Of a stretch of 64,000 nt of DNA, positions 51,240 to 60,175 are shown one piece after another. A program made the position numbers and the translations under genes. The notes below the pieces were generated by a model. The model did no database searches. It saw only the letters and a program-made list of their open reading frames with translations, and was not told the origin of the DNA. How positions within the stretch are numbered: the stretch's first letter is position 1; every line of letters begins with the position of its first letter. Source of the DNA: Glycomyces algeriensis (GTDB taxonomy: Bacteria > Actinomycetota > Actinomycetes > Mycobacteriales > Micromonosporaceae). The DNA lies in assembly GCF_027622855.1 (NCBI RefSeq), contig NZ_JAPZVR010000007.1:154524-218523 (forward strand), read 5' to 3'.

Positions 51240-52154
51240 TCATAGGCTCGCAGGCAGTCCCTCCCGGATCGAGGGGATCGCGGGCGCCCAGGCGAGCTCG
51301 CGTTTGGCCTTGGCGTTGGAGAGCCGGATGCGGGTGTCGACCATCAGCGAGTGGAGGTACGGCAGGGCCCTGAGCGCGGCGGTGGGAAGGGTGCGCGGGG
51401 TCGGTGCGCCGGCGACCCGCGCGATGGTGCGGAGGTAGTCGTCGAAGTCGACCGGTTCGTCGTCGGCGATGTTGTACGCCTGTCCCGCGCGGCCGCGTTC
51501 GAGTGCGGCGACGACCGCTGAGGCGGCGTCGTGGAGGTGGATCGGCGCGATGGTGCCCGCGCCGCGGATCGCCGGCAGTCGGCGCCGGCGGGCCAGCGCG
51601 AACAGCTTGCGGGTCGCGGGTTCGGGCCCGTAGAACATGCCGTACCGCAGGGCGATGCCGCCGCGGCCGAGGACCTGTTCCTCGTTGGCGCGCATCGCCC
51701 GCATGTGCCGGTCGATGCCGCGGTGCCCGGTGGGTTCAGCGAAGGGCCGGTCTTCGGTGACCGGTTCGGCGCCGTGGTCGCGGTAGCCGTAGCCGAGGAA
51801 GAACGACTGGGTGACGACGCGCCGCGCCCCGGTCTCGGCGGCGGCGCGCAGCAGATTCGCGGTGCCGTGCTCGCGCAGGTCGTCGGTGGCGTACAGGGAC
51901 CGGTGGAAGAGCGGCGTGCCGGTGATCGCGGTGGCCTGGTGGACCACTGCGTCGGTGCGTACGCCGTCGAGGGCGCGGAGCAGGGCGTCCGCGTCCATAA
52001 GGTCGGCGAGGACGGGCTGTATGCCGTTGGCGGCCAGTCGTTCCGCTCCGGCGGTTGAGCGGGTCAGGCCGAGCACGTCGTGCCCGGCCGCGTGGAGTTG
52101 CGTCACGAGGGCGGTGCCGATGGCGCCGGTCGCTCCGGCGACGAGGACCTTCAT
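51240..52154 (-). CDS. NAD(P)-dependent epimerase/atypical SDR, 304 aa
   Basis: Extended SDR starting KVLVAGATGAIGTALVTQLHAAGHDVLGLTRS with the GxxGxxG motif, HQATAITGTPLFHRSLY, and a late QAYNIADDEPVDFDDYLRTIARV. Active-site Tyr/Lys are not in the usual YxxxK, so it may be a sugar-nucleotide epimerase relative or a redox sensor type. It is in a two-gene operon with a small membrane protein, starting inside that gene's stop (4 bases). Probably controlled by the TetR with operators at 52561-52634. Confidence 0.82.
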   Translation of the reverse strand: MKVLVAGATGAIGTALVTQLHAAGHDVLGLTRSTAGAERLAANGIQPVLADLMDADALLRALDGVRTDAVVHQATAITGTPLFHRSLYATDDLREHGTANLLRAAAETGARRVVTQSFFLGYGYRDHGAEPVTEDRPFAEPTGHRGIDRHMRAMRANEEQVLGRGGIALRYGMFYGPEPATRKLFALARRRRLPAIRGAGTIAPIHLHDAASAVVAALERGRAGQAYNIADDEPVDFDDYLRTIARVAGAPTPRTLPTAALRALPYLHSLMVDTRIRLSNAKAKRELAWAPAIPSIREGLPASL

Positions 52155-52546
52155 TTCGCGGCCTTGGCGGCCGGGCGGCGCCGCAGTGCGCGGAGCCTGA
52201 TCACGAGGCCGACCGCGCCGACCGCCGAGAGCGCCAACAGCATCCACGGGTCCGAGGCGTTGCCGCCCATGTGCAGGTCGATGGCGTGGTTGAGGGCGTG
52301 GAAGGTGTTGGTGAAGACGAAGCCCGCCAGCACGACGGCGACGGCGTCGCGCCACAGCAGCGTCCAGAGCATCATCAGGCCGATGCCCATCTGGAACGTG
52401 CCCGCGTCGTGCAGGAAGTGGATGTGGTTGGGCCAGTTCGCCCATGCGGCGAAGCCCGCCGGGTCGAACCAGGCCCAGACGCCGGTGGCCAGCATGGACA
52501 GTGCGGCGATTACCACGGCGGTGTTGATGGCGAGTCGGGTGCTCAT
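52151..52546 (-). CDS. Small membrane protein (DoxX-like size), 131 aa
   Basis: Four predicted helices beginning STRLAINTAVVIAALSMLATGVWAWFDPAGFAAWANWPNHIHFLHDAGTFQMGIGLMMLWTLLWRDAVAVVLAGFVF. Histidines around HIHFLHDAG are striking. The family is not certain, resembling DUF4345/DoxX-type membrane proteins. It is first in the operon with the epimerase. Divergent TetR gene and operators lie upstream. Confidence 0.75.
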   Translation of the reverse strand: MSTRLAINTAVVIAALSMLATGVWAWFDPAGFAAWANWPNHIHFLHDAGTFQMGIGLMMLWTLLWRDAVAVVLAGFVFTNTFHALNHAIDLHMGGNASDPWMLLALSAVGAVGLVIRLRALRRRPAAKAAK

Positions 52547-52560
52547 GGTCTTCCTCCTTA

Positions 52561-52634
52561 GGGAGACGAACCGTATCGTGTCATCAACTTACGCCGGGAA
52601 TTCCGATCCGTCAACACGAACCGGTTCGTCTCCC
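52561..52634. promoter_or_regulatory. TetR operator pair with perfect palindrome
   Basis: GGGAGACGAACCG (52561-52573) and CGGTTCGTCTCCC (52622-52634) are perfect inverted copies 48 bases apart. The second lies within the perfect palindrome ACGAACCGGTTCGT at 52616-52629. Both sites flank the start region between the small membrane protein and the TetR gene. Confidence 0.8.
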
Positions 52635-52654
52635 CGTGGGATAGGCTGGCGCCC

Positions 52655-53254
52655 ATGCCCGCACAGCGAACCCCCGATCCGAACCGGCGCAATCCGGAGT
52701 CGACCAAGGCGATCCTCGAAGCCGCGCTCACGCTCGCCCGCGACCAGGGCTGGTCCAAGGTCAGCATCGAGGGCATCGCCGCGCAGGCCGGCGTCGGCAA
52801 GCGGACGATCTACCGCTGGTGGCCCTCGAAGGGCGCGGTCGTCCTCGACGCCTACGCCGCCCGGCTCCAGGACCGGCCCTATATGAGCGCGGGCGAGGCC
52901 CAGGACGGGGAGCTGCGCGAGGACCTCGTGCGCGTGCTCGGGGAGACCTGGGACATGGTCAGCGACTCGCTCCCGCTGCTCGCCTCGCTCATCGGCGAGG
53001 CCCAGCACGACCCGGACCTGGGCGAGCGGCTCTGGGAGCGGCTCATCGGGCCCTCCAGCCTGCCCGTGCAGGCCAGGATCGAACGCGCGCAGGCGAACGG
53101 CGAGATCGCGGGCGGCGCCGACCCGTTCCGCGCCGCCGAGCTCATCTACGGCCAGATCTACCTGCGCCTGCTCGTCACCCCGAAACCGATCGACGCGGCC
53201 TTCCTCGAGAACTGCGTCGACCTGGCGCTGCACGGATTGCGCAGCCGCGCCTGA
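52655..53254 (+). CDS. TetR-family regulator, 199 aa
   Basis: Helix-turn-helix STKAILEAALTLARDQGWSKVSIEGIAAQAGVGKRTIYRWWPSKGAVVLDAYAA near residues 14-65, with a TetR_C-type ligand domain. GGATAGG precedes the ATG at 52655. Divergent from the membrane protein/epimerase operon with strong palindromes between, so likely its repressor. Confidence 0.9.
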   Translation: MPAQRTPDPNRRNPESTKAILEAALTLARDQGWSKVSIEGIAAQAGVGKRTIYRWWPSKGAVVLDAYAARLQDRPYMSAGEAQDGELREDLVRVLGETWDMVSDSLPLLASLIGEAQHDPDLGERLWERLIGPSSLPVQARIERAQANGEIAGGADPFRAAELIYGQIYLRLLVTPKPIDAAFLENCVDLALHGLRSRA

Positions 53255-53310
53255 TCCGCGGTACCGCAATCCGGTTGCCCTGGGAGGGGACGCGGTCATA
53301 GCCTGCGGTG

Positions 53311-54234
53311 ATGTGGAAACCGAAGATCGAAGCCGCGCTCGTGCGGGAGCAGGTGGCCGCCCTGATCGGTCCGGTCACGGCGTGGGAGGCCATCACCGAG
53401 GGCGAGAACTCGCAGGCTTACGGCGTCACCGCCGGCGGCCGTGAGCTGGTCGTCCGCGTGAACCTCCGCCGCGAGGGCTTCGACCTGGACGCGTGGGCGG
53501 GCGGACTCCGCCTCGGCCAGGGCGTCGCGGTACCCGAGGTGATCGCGATCGAAGCGATCGATGACGCATGGTGCTGCGCGAGCACTCGGCTGCCGGGCAC
53601 CCGGCTCAGCGACCTCGACATGCCGGCGGCTGAAGCCGCAGCTCCGGCCGTTGCCGATGCGCTGCACCGCATCAGCGACACGCCGCTCGGTGGCGCGGAA
53701 GGCTACGGCAGCATCGATCCCGCGACGGGCAACGGCAGCAGCCCTTCCTGGGCGAGGGCCGTCGCGTGGGGCGTGCCGGAATCCTGGGCCGCACTCGACG
53801 GAGCCGAACGCGAATTCCTGGAGGGCCTGGCGGCGGCGACGCTCGCCGAGGTCGAGGCGCTGCCGGACTTCGCGCACCTCGTGCACGGCGATTCGAGCGC
53901 GGACAATCTGGTCGTCGCCGAGGACGGCACCATCGGCGTGATCGACTGGGAGGGCGCGATGATCGGCGACCCGCTCTGGGACACGGCCTACCAGCTGTTC
54001 TGGAGCCGCGCCTGGCCGGTCATGCGCCCGCAGGCCCGCGCGGCCACCGCGGCCGAGTTCGCGCCCGACGCCCTGCAACGCCTGCGCTGCTACATGCTCG
54101 TCACCGGCCTGCGGTCGGCGTCGTTCTACCTCACCGGCGCACGCGGGCCCGCACTCGACCTGATGATCGACCAGCTCCGGGCGATTCCCGAAGCGCCCCA
54201 ATCGATCGCGGAACTCCTGCCCGCAGAACGCTAA
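53311..54234 (+). CDS. APH-family phosphotransferase, 307 aa
   Basis: Kinase-like with GENSQAYGVTAGGRELVVRVNLRREGFDLDAWAGG, HLVHGDSSADNLVVAEDGTIGVIDWEGAMIGDPLWDTAYQLFW containing the HGD catalytic loop and DWEG metal site. Third APH-fold protein of the window. The ATG at 53311 follows a GTG at 53308. Substrate unknown; no neighbouring pathway genes. Confidence 0.88.
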   Translation: MWKPKIEAALVREQVAALIGPVTAWEAITEGENSQAYGVTAGGRELVVRVNLRREGFDLDAWAGGLRLGQGVAVPEVIAIEAIDDAWCCASTRLPGTRLSDLDMPAAEAAAPAVADALHRISDTPLGGAEGYGSIDPATGNGSSPSWARAVAWGVPESWAALDGAEREFLEGLAAATLAEVEALPDFAHLVHGDSSADNLVVAEDGTIGVIDWEGAMIGDPLWDTAYQLFWSRAWPVMRPQARAATAAEFAPDALQRLRCYMLVTGLRSASFYLTGARGPALDLMIDQLRAIPEAPQSIAELLPAER

Positions 54235-54465
54235 CAGCGGCTCCCGCTCGGTGCCCCGGTGATCGCCCACGCCCGGCAGGTCGGGTTCGTCTGCGGGCCC
54301 GGGGGTCTCGTCGAAGCACCGGTCCGGAAGGCCGCTGCGGTACGGGCGGTCGCCGCGGGGCCATCGTGCGGCCACTCGTCTTTCGGCAGCTCGGGCTCGC
54401 CCGCGAGGTGCTGCACACCGGCAGGTCGCGAACCAGGTGGACAAGGGACAGTACGCTTCCGGCGC

Positions 54466-55497
54466 ATGAGCGACACCACCGTGACCTTGCAGCACGCCGA
54501 CCGCGAGGACGCCCCCGCGCAGCGGCGGCCCTGGTACCGGCGGCGGTGGCTGCGGGTCCTGTCGTGGCTCGGCACCGCTGGCGTGGTCGCGTACGCGGCG
54601 GTCCGCCTCTTCGGTCTCGAGAGCGGCTTCCTGCTGGTCACGACCGTGGCGTTCGTGCCCTACTTCGTGATCGCCGCCCTCGTCGGCACCGGGATCCAAG
54701 CGGCCGTGCGCCACTGGCTCGCCGCGGGCGTCACCGCGGCCATGGCCGTCGCGCTCGCGATCGTGCTGGTGCCCAGGGCCGTCAGTGACGACCAGCCCGC
54801 CGCGAGCGGCGCCGAGCTCACCGTCATGTCCGTCAACCTGTACGTGGGCAACGCGAACTTCGACTACATCATGGAACTGGTCGAGGAGCACCAGCCCGAC
54901 CTGCTCAGCGTCCAGGAGCTGACCCCCGGCTCCCCCGACGCGTTCACTGAGCGCGGCCTCGACGAGCTCATGCCGTACTCGATCCTCGAACCGGACGGCC
55001 TCGCGGTCGGCACCGGCCTGTACTCGCGGTACCCGCTCGAGCGCATCGACACCGTCGGGCGCGACGCGATCTTCTACCAGATCGCCGCCGAGGTCGACCT
55101 GCCCGAAGGCACCGACATCCGCTTCATGGCCGCCCACCCCGCCGCGCCCGCCTCCGCCGAGCGCATCCCCCTGTGGGAAGAGGACTACGAGCAGCTGCCG
55201 CGCCCTGACGGCGGCCTGCCGTGGGTGCTCGCCGGGGACTTCAACGCCACCCTCGACCACCAGAACATGCGCGAACTCCTCGACTCCGGGTACACCGACG
55301 CCGCCGAGGCCACTGGGGAAGGGCTCGACACGACCTGGCAGCCCACCGGCGGCTACCTCAACGGCCTCATCAAGATCCCGGCCGTCACCCTCGATCACGT
55401 CATCGCCGAGGAGGGCATCGAGGTGCTCGACTGGGAGGTCCTGGAGAAGGCCGGCAGCGACCACGCCCCCGTGGTCGCCCGCCTGCGGCTCCCCTGA
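54466..55497 (+). CDS. Endonuclease/exonuclease/phosphatase family protein with N-terminal membrane helices, 343 aa
   Basis: Two or three predicted helices in residues 30-110, then an EEP domain on the outside: LTVMSVNLYVGNANFDYIMELVEEHQPDLLSVQELTPGS, WVLAGDFNATLDHQNMRELLDSGYTDAAEA and DHVIAEEGIEVLDWEVLEKAGSDHAPVVARLRLP with the terminal Asp-His pair. Could cleave phosphodiesters or phospholipids. The ATG at 54466 is chosen because upstream in-frame sequence is Cys/Gly-rich and implausible. It stands alone. Confidence 0.85.
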   Translation: MSDTTVTLQHADREDAPAQRRPWYRRRWLRVLSWLGTAGVVAYAAVRLFGLESGFLLVTTVAFVPYFVIAALVGTGIQAAVRHWLAAGVTAAMAVALAIVLVPRAVSDDQPAASGAELTVMSVNLYVGNANFDYIMELVEEHQPDLLSVQELTPGSPDAFTERGLDELMPYSILEPDGLAVGTGLYSRYPLERIDTVGRDAIFYQIAAEVDLPEGTDIRFMAAHPAAPASAERIPLWEEDYEQLPRPDGGLPWVLAGDFNATLDHQNMRELLDSGYTDAAEATGEGLDTTWQPTGGYLNGLIKIPAVTLDHVIAEEGIEVLDWEVLEKAGSDHAPVVARLRLP

Positions 55498-55592
55498 CCC
55501 GAAGTCTTTTTCGCGCTTGCGATGAATCCCGGCGGGCCGCCTCGTCATAGTGGTTGGAAGCAACAAGCGTTCACTACTGAAAGGGCGGCAAC

Positions 55593-56159
55593 ATGCGCCA
55601 GCTCATCGTCACCGCGTTCGTCTCCCTCGACGGCGTCATGGAAGCCCCCGGCGGCGAGGCCGGCTACCGCAACAGCGGCTGGACCTTCAAGGACATCGAG
55701 TTCCTGCCCGAGGCCTACGAGCTCAAGGAGCGCGAGCAGGCGGAGGCCGGGGCGCTGCTCCTGGGCCGGAAGTCGTACGAGGCGTTCGCGCCCGTGTGGC
55801 CGACCATGGTCGAGGAGTTCGCCGGCTACAACGCGATGCCCCGGTACGTCGTGTCCACGACCCTGCAGGAGCAGGACGAGCGCTGGCCCGCCACGATCCT
55901 CCGCTCGCTCGACGACGTGGCCGCGCTGAAGGAGACCGAAGGCGGCCCGATCTCGGTGCACGGCAGCGCCACTCTCGGGCAGAACCTGGCCGACGCCGGG
56001 CTGGTCGACCGCTACCACCTGCTGGTCTTCCCCAAGCTCCTCGGCGCGGGCAAGCGCCTGTTCAGCGAGACGGACAAGGACGCCCAGGTCCTCGACCTGG
56101 TCGAGCACGAGGTGTACAAGAACGGCATCCAGAAGCAGGTCTTCGACGTCGTCAAGTAG
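55593..56159 (+). CDS. Dihydrofolate reductase/RibD C-terminal family protein, 188 aa
   Basis: Opens RQLIVTAFVSLDGVMEAPGGEAGYRNSGWTF with LLGRKSYEAFAPVWPTM and HGSATLGQNLADAGLVDRYHLLVFPKLLGAGKRLF, matching the RibD_C fold. Same length as the paralogue at 3074-3640, though low identity is expected. NADPH-dependent reductase of unknown substrate. AAGGGCGGC lies before the ATG at 55593. Confidence 0.85.
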   Translation: MRQLIVTAFVSLDGVMEAPGGEAGYRNSGWTFKDIEFLPEAYELKEREQAEAGALLLGRKSYEAFAPVWPTMVEEFAGYNAMPRYVVSTTLQEQDERWPATILRSLDDVAALKETEGGPISVHGSATLGQNLADAGLVDRYHLLVFPKLLGAGKRLFSETDKDAQVLDLVEHEVYKNGIQKQVFDVVK

Positions 56160-56231
56160 GGCGCTGTGAAGTAGCTCCGCAGCGTCGCGCATCGGGCCGG
56201 AAGCGATTCCGGCCCGCAATGCTGCCCGGGG

Positions 56232-56771
56232 TCAGTCGTCGATGCGGTGGTCCTTCGGGAGCGTCAACCGCGCGCTCGGCAGGGCGGCGCCGCTGATCTC
56301 CGCGGTGCGGCGCTCACCGTCGGGGACGAAGCCGTACCGCGTGTAGAAGCGGCGGCTCCGGTCGTTGCCCTCCAACTCCCACACCCGGATCGGCAGGAGC
56401 CCCTGCTCGGTGAGCCAGCGTTCGCCCTCGCGCAGGAGGGCGCGGCCCGCGCCGCGGCTCCAGTGGTCCGGGTGGACGTAGATCATCTTCACCTCGCCGG
56501 GGACGCCGGGTTCGGCGTCCTCCTCGGTCGCTTCGGTTCGGTCCCAGGTGAAGACGGCGAAGCCAATGACGTACGGGCCCTTCTCGGCCACGAGCGTCAG
56601 TTCGAGGTCGGGATGCTCGGCGAGGTGGCGCACGTAGCGTTCGGAGGCCTCTTCAGGGAGCCCAGCGAGCACTGCGGCGTCGACCAGACCGGCGTAGGCC
56701 GCGCGCCATGCGGCGGTGCGGATTTGAACCATCTCATCGGCGTCTGCGGGGGTTGCCGTTCGGATCCTCAT
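56232..56771 (-). CDS. GNAT-family N-acetyltransferase, 179 aa
   Basis: Starts MRIRTATPADADEMVQIRTAAWRAAYAGLVDA, an opening shared with bacterial GNATs, and has VKMIYVHPDHWSRGAGRALLREGERWLTEQG with the acetyl-CoA loop and ELEGNDRSRRFYTRYGFVPDG. ATG at 56771 gives the standard start. Substrate unknown. Confidence 0.88.
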   Translation of the reverse strand: MRIRTATPADADEMVQIRTAAWRAAYAGLVDAAVLAGLPEEASERYVRHLAEHPDLELTLVAEKGPYVIGFAVFTWDRTEATEEDAEPGVPGEVKMIYVHPDHWSRGAGRALLREGERWLTEQGLLPIRVWELEGNDRSRRFYTRYGFVPDGERRTAEISGAALPSARLTLPKDHRIDD

Positions 56772-56858
56772 GTCTACCAACCGTGCCCGAAGGTCCACAA
56801 GAAAGCAACCATTGACGCGCGGTGAATTGCCGGAGCAACCCGTCTGTGCAAGAAGTGT

Positions 56859-57839
56859 CTAGTCGACCGGTGACTCCAGGAGCCGCAGAGTGCGCGCGGT
56901 GGCGTCGACCTCGGCCAGCGTGCCGATCGGCATGGGCAGGTTCGGACCGGTGTGTCCGAAGTCGACTCGCCCGAGGATCGGGAAGTCGTAGTCGCCCAAG
57001 ACGTCGAGTACGACGTCTTTCACCGTGACCGGTCCGAACGGCGCCTCGGCGGGGAGCTCCACGTCGAGGGGGATGCCGACGACCATCGCGCCGACCCGGT
57101 CGAAGACGCCCTGCATGCGCAGCACGTGGAGCTGGTTCCAGACATGGCCCAGGTTGCGGCCCACGTCCTCCCAGAAGAACAGCGCGCCGTCCCAGGTCGC
57201 CGGGTCGAGCGCGTACGGCGAGGCCTGGACGTTGATGAGGCGGTCGAGCAGGCCCCCGACGAGGCGGCCTGTCGCCCGGCCCGGCTTCCATGTCTCCCAG
57301 GGGTTGTCGGCCGGAAAGTCGGTCTCGGCGAGTCCGCCGGTGAGGAGGCCGCGGTAGAGGTCCCGCAGCGCCGTGCGCCGGGCGGGGGCCGCGTCCTGCC
57401 AGGACCCGCCGAGCCCGGGCCCGAGGAGGTCCGCGTGGAACCCGATGAGGCCGGTCTGCGAGTGCAGCGCCAGGTGCAGGGCGGTGATGTCGCTGTACCC
57501 GAGCAGCGGCTTGGGGTCGCGGCGGACCGCCTCGTAGTCGATCCGGTCGAGGTAGCTCGAGGTGGCGTTCCCGCCGGTGAACGCGATGATCGCCCGCACC
57601 TCCGGGTCGCGCAGGAGGACGTTGAGCTCGGCGGCCAGCACGTCGGACGGGGCGGCCCGCCAGAAGTGGTGCCGCCCGGACTCGACCAGTTCGCTGCGGC
57701 GGACGCGGAACCCCATGCCCTCGAGCTCGGCGACGCCCGCTTCGAGCTGCTGCCGACGCTCAGGAAGCACCGGTCCGGACAGGGCCGCGATCGCGACGGT
57801 GTCGCCGGGCTGCAGGCGCTTGGGGCGCAAGGGTTCCAT
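56859..57839 (-). CDS. S66-family LD-carboxypeptidase/MccF-like, 326 aa
   Basis: Contains KRLQPGDTVAIAALSGPV, the nucleophile in LLGYSDITALHLALHSQTG and the C-terminal RVDFGHTGPNLPMPIGTLAEVDATARTLRL with the catalytic histidine. LD-carboxypeptidase cleaves tetrapeptides of peptidoglycan; MccF relatives inactivate microcin-type compounds. No signal peptide is seen, as expected for the cytoplasmic enzyme. ATG 57839 fits the family N-terminus. Confidence 0.9.
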   Translation of the reverse strand: MEPLRPKRLQPGDTVAIAALSGPVLPERRQQLEAGVAELEGMGFRVRRSELVESGRHHFWRAAPSDVLAAELNVLLRDPEVRAIIAFTGGNATSSYLDRIDYEAVRRDPKPLLGYSDITALHLALHSQTGLIGFHADLLGPGLGGSWQDAAPARRTALRDLYRGLLTGGLAETDFPADNPWETWKPGRATGRLVGGLLDRLINVQASPYALDPATWDGALFFWEDVGRNLGHVWNQLHVLRMQGVFDRVGAMVVGIPLDVELPAEAPFGPVTVKDVVLDVLGDYDFPILGRVDFGHTGPNLPMPIGTLAEVDATARTLRLLESPVD

Positions 57840-57923
57840 GTGGTCACCTTCGTGGGGACGGGAGCGGGGCCGCTCACAGCCTACGGCTGGGGCGGCCCCG
57901 GTGCAAATACCTGGGTGCAAGCG

Positions 57924-59066
57924 CTATCGGAGCGCGAGCTCGGGCTCCGGGACTGCCTCGATGCTCGCAGCGGCCGGGGCCGCGCTGCGGGCCTTCCGGA
58001 CCGTGAGGGCGATCCCGGCGGTCGCGACGAGGATCGAGGCCGCGAAACCGGCGAGCGTCGCCGCGTCAGGTGCGATGAACGACTGGCCGCGCACCGCCTG
58101 CACCACCGTCGTGACGAAGATTCCCAGGTAGCCGAGCGAGAGCCAGCGGACGATCGCGGCGCGGACCCGCTCGTCGCGCATCCAGGCGCGGCGGACGGCC
58201 ATGAAGCCGAGAAGCATCGCGACGCCGATGAGGACCTGGATGCCGTGCAGGCCGATGAAGTGGGGGACGCGCATGTCGCCGCCCGTGGTGGACCAGCCGG
58301 TGAGGAACATGCCGTTGCCGTCGAGGTCGCCCACGCCGTGGCCGGCGTTGAGCACGACCTCGTCGCCGTTGGCGTCCACCGCGGTGCGCTCGCCCTGGCC
58401 GCCCACGGTGACGATGAAGAACGCGGCGAACATGCCCAGGCTCGACAGGAGCAGGCCCCAGCGGACGACCGCCGTGACGGCCTTGTCGCCGATGCGCTGG
58501 AACAGCACGATCACCGCGATCACCAGGTTCGCCAGGAACATGACCGGCACGAACTGGAACGCGAGCTGCACGACCTGGTTGAACGGGTCCTCGGAGGCGT
58601 TGAAGTGGCTGTAGGTGCCCGCGGCGGCGGCCGCGACGATCACGCCGACCTCGGCCGCGCTGATCACGGCGAAGAGGGTGCCGAAGGCCCAGCCGGTGCG
58701 GCGCAGCTTCGTCATGTGGGAGAGCAGCCAGGCGAGGCTCAGGCAGTAGGTGAAGAAGGAGAAGCCGAACTTGAAGGCCTTGAGCCACACGCTCTCGCCC
58801 TGGATCGTGCGGTCGTCGAACGGGATCGCGAGCAGGGAGGCGAGGGCGATGACGCCGCACGCGATGCCGAGGACGACGAGCGGGCGGTGCCAGCGGCGCC
58901 CGCCTTCGGTGAGGGCGAGACCGGACGCGGCGGCCGTCGCGGTGACGCCGTCGATGGTGCTTCCAACGACAGAGCTGCGAACGGCAGTGCCGCGGTCGTT
59001 CGCGGCGGCGGAGCGGCGGTGGCGGGCGGCGGGGCGGGGCGGCGTGGCCAGCGGGGTCTGGTTCAT
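57924..59066 (-). CDS. Multispan membrane protein, 380 aa
   Basis: About nine predicted helices with long hydrophobic stretches starting around residue 60 (HRPLVVLGIACGVIALASLLAIPF), WLKAFKFGFSFFTYCLSLAWLL and MRVPHFIGLHGIQVLIGVAMLL, plus a hydrophilic loop with GQGERTAVDANGDEVVLNAGHGVGDLDGNGMF between helices. No family is recognised. The first 55 residues are Arg/Ala-rich and probably cytoplasmic. ATG at 59066. It stands alone. Confidence 0.75.
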   Translation of the reverse strand: MNQTPLATPPRPAARHRRSAAANDRGTAVRSSVVGSTIDGVTATAAASGLALTEGGRRWHRPLVVLGIACGVIALASLLAIPFDDRTIQGESVWLKAFKFGFSFFTYCLSLAWLLSHMTKLRRTGWAFGTLFAVISAAEVGVIVAAAAAGTYSHFNASEDPFNQVVQLAFQFVPVMFLANLVIAVIVLFQRIGDKAVTAVVRWGLLLSSLGMFAAFFIVTVGGQGERTAVDANGDEVVLNAGHGVGDLDGNGMFLTGWSTTGGDMRVPHFIGLHGIQVLIGVAMLLGFMAVRRAWMRDERVRAAIVRWLSLGYLGIFVTTVVQAVRGQSFIAPDAATLAGFAASILVATAGIALTVRKARSAAPAAASIEAVPEPELALR

Positions 59067-59162
59067 GCCTACGACGCTATTGCGGTTCGCGTTGCCGCAC
59101 ATTGCCGTTGACCGCCCAATAAAGGGTGGGGCCTGCCTTACCCCCGCCGCTACGCTGCGGCG

Positions 59163-59756
59163 ATGGGAATCGTGTACGTAGTGCAGCACGGCGAGAAGGA
59201 GCGGGCCCCGGGTGATCCGGGCTTGACGGCGCGGGGTCGGGAGCAGGCGGCGCTGGCGGCCGAGTGGCTGCGGGGCAAGGGGTTGCGGGCGGTGTACGCG
59301 AGTCCGCTGCTGCGGGCGCGGCAGACCGCCGAGGCGGTCGCGGCGGTTGCGGGCCTGCCGGTGCGCATCGACGCGCGGGTGGCGGAGCGGATGAACTGGG
59401 ACGGGAGTGTGCCGTTCGAACGGTTCGCGGCGGACTGGGCGCGGGCGAGCGCGGACCGGGACTTCGTTCCGGCCGTGGGCGATTCGTCGCGGGCGGCCGG
59501 GGCGCGATTCGTTGAGTTCTTGGAGGAGATCGGTCGGGACGGGGGCGGATCGGCCGGGCCGGTTGCGGTGGCCTGCCATGGCGGCGTCACGGTGGATCTG
59601 CTGCGGACGCTGATCGGGGACGAGGCGGTGCCGGAAATGATCATGTCGGACGGGGTGCCTTCGGGGGCGATCACGACGCTCGACGGGCTGCGGCCGATCG
59701 CGATCACCGAGACAGGGCATCTGGCGGGCCTGGAGACCGGACACCGGCCGGGGTGA
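59163..59756 (+). CDS. Histidine phosphatase superfamily protein, 197 aa, atypical QHG motif
   Basis: Resembles phosphoglycerate mutase-like phosphatases: VYVVQHGEKERAPGDPGLTARGREQAALAAEWLRGKGLRAVYASPLLRARQTAEAV and GPVAVACHGGVTVDLLRTLIG. The usual RHG signature is QHG here (residues 8-10); the second His in CHGGV and the RxRQT arginine are present. Loss of the first arginine suggests altered substrate or reduced activity. A GGCG leader precedes ATG 59163. Function not inferable beyond phosphoesterase-like. Confidence 0.8.
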   Translation: MGIVYVVQHGEKERAPGDPGLTARGREQAALAAEWLRGKGLRAVYASPLLRARQTAEAVAAVAGLPVRIDARVAERMNWDGSVPFERFAADWARASADRDFVPAVGDSSRAAGARFVEFLEEIGRDGGGSAGPVAVACHGGVTVDLLRTLIGDEAVPEMIMSDGVPSGAITTLDGLRPIAITETGHLAGLETGHRPG

Positions 59757-59913
59757 GGGCGGTTCGCCGGTGCTTTGCCGGTGCCGGCGTCAGACCATCC
59801 ACTAGCCCCCACCCACCACTAGAGGGGAAGAAAAGGTCAGGCCTCGATCGTGGCGGTCGGGTCCGACAAGAATCGGGCCGATTCCGGCCCCGCGCTCGAA
59901 ATGTCACCCGATA

Positions 59914-60000
59914 GGCGGAGCCGGGGCGAAGTCGTTTCGCAATCGGCGAGGCCGGACCGAGGTCGCTTCGAAATCAGCGAGGCCGGGGCGTTTTGCGCAT
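59914..60000. repeat. 31-base tandem repeat, about 2.6 copies
   Basis: Copy 1 at 59914-59944 and copy 2 at 59945-59975 are the same length and share most bases (GGCG-AG-CCGG--CGA-GTCG-TTCG-AATC); a partial copy follows. It is a real tandem structure ahead of the glycoside hydrolase operon. Confidence 0.75.
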
Positions 60001-60132
60001 GCGAGACAAGAGGAGAGCGCGGTTCGCGACAGGCGAGTCCGCCGGGGCGGAACGGCATTTCCGGGGCTCACGGAGTGTCCACTGCGATCATGTTTCGCCT
60101 CCCGCAGCAGGGAATGCTAGACGAAGTGCGCG

Positions 60133-60150
60133 TGAACGCTTGCGCGTTCA
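60133..60150. promoter_or_regulatory. LacI-like palindrome upstream of the GH92 gene
   Basis: TGAACGCTTGCGCGTTCA: arms TGAACGC (60133-60139) and GCGTTCA (60144-60150) around four bases. Shape and position 25 bases before the gene start are typical of LacI-type sugar operators; no LacI gene is in the window. Confidence 0.6.
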
Positions 60151-60175
60151 TCAAGCTGTAACGAGGATGTGACGC

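Larger units (their letters stand above)
59757..60175. other. Intergenic region before the GH92/GT4 operon, with 31-base tandem repeats
   Basis: No gene is supported. A 31-base unit is repeated: GGCGGAGCCGGGGCGAAGTC onward at 59914-59944, then a diverged copy at 59945-59975, then a partial copy to about 60000. A palindrome lies at 60133-60150. The last 30 bases hold GAGGATGTGACGC before the ATG at 60176. Confidence 0.6.
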
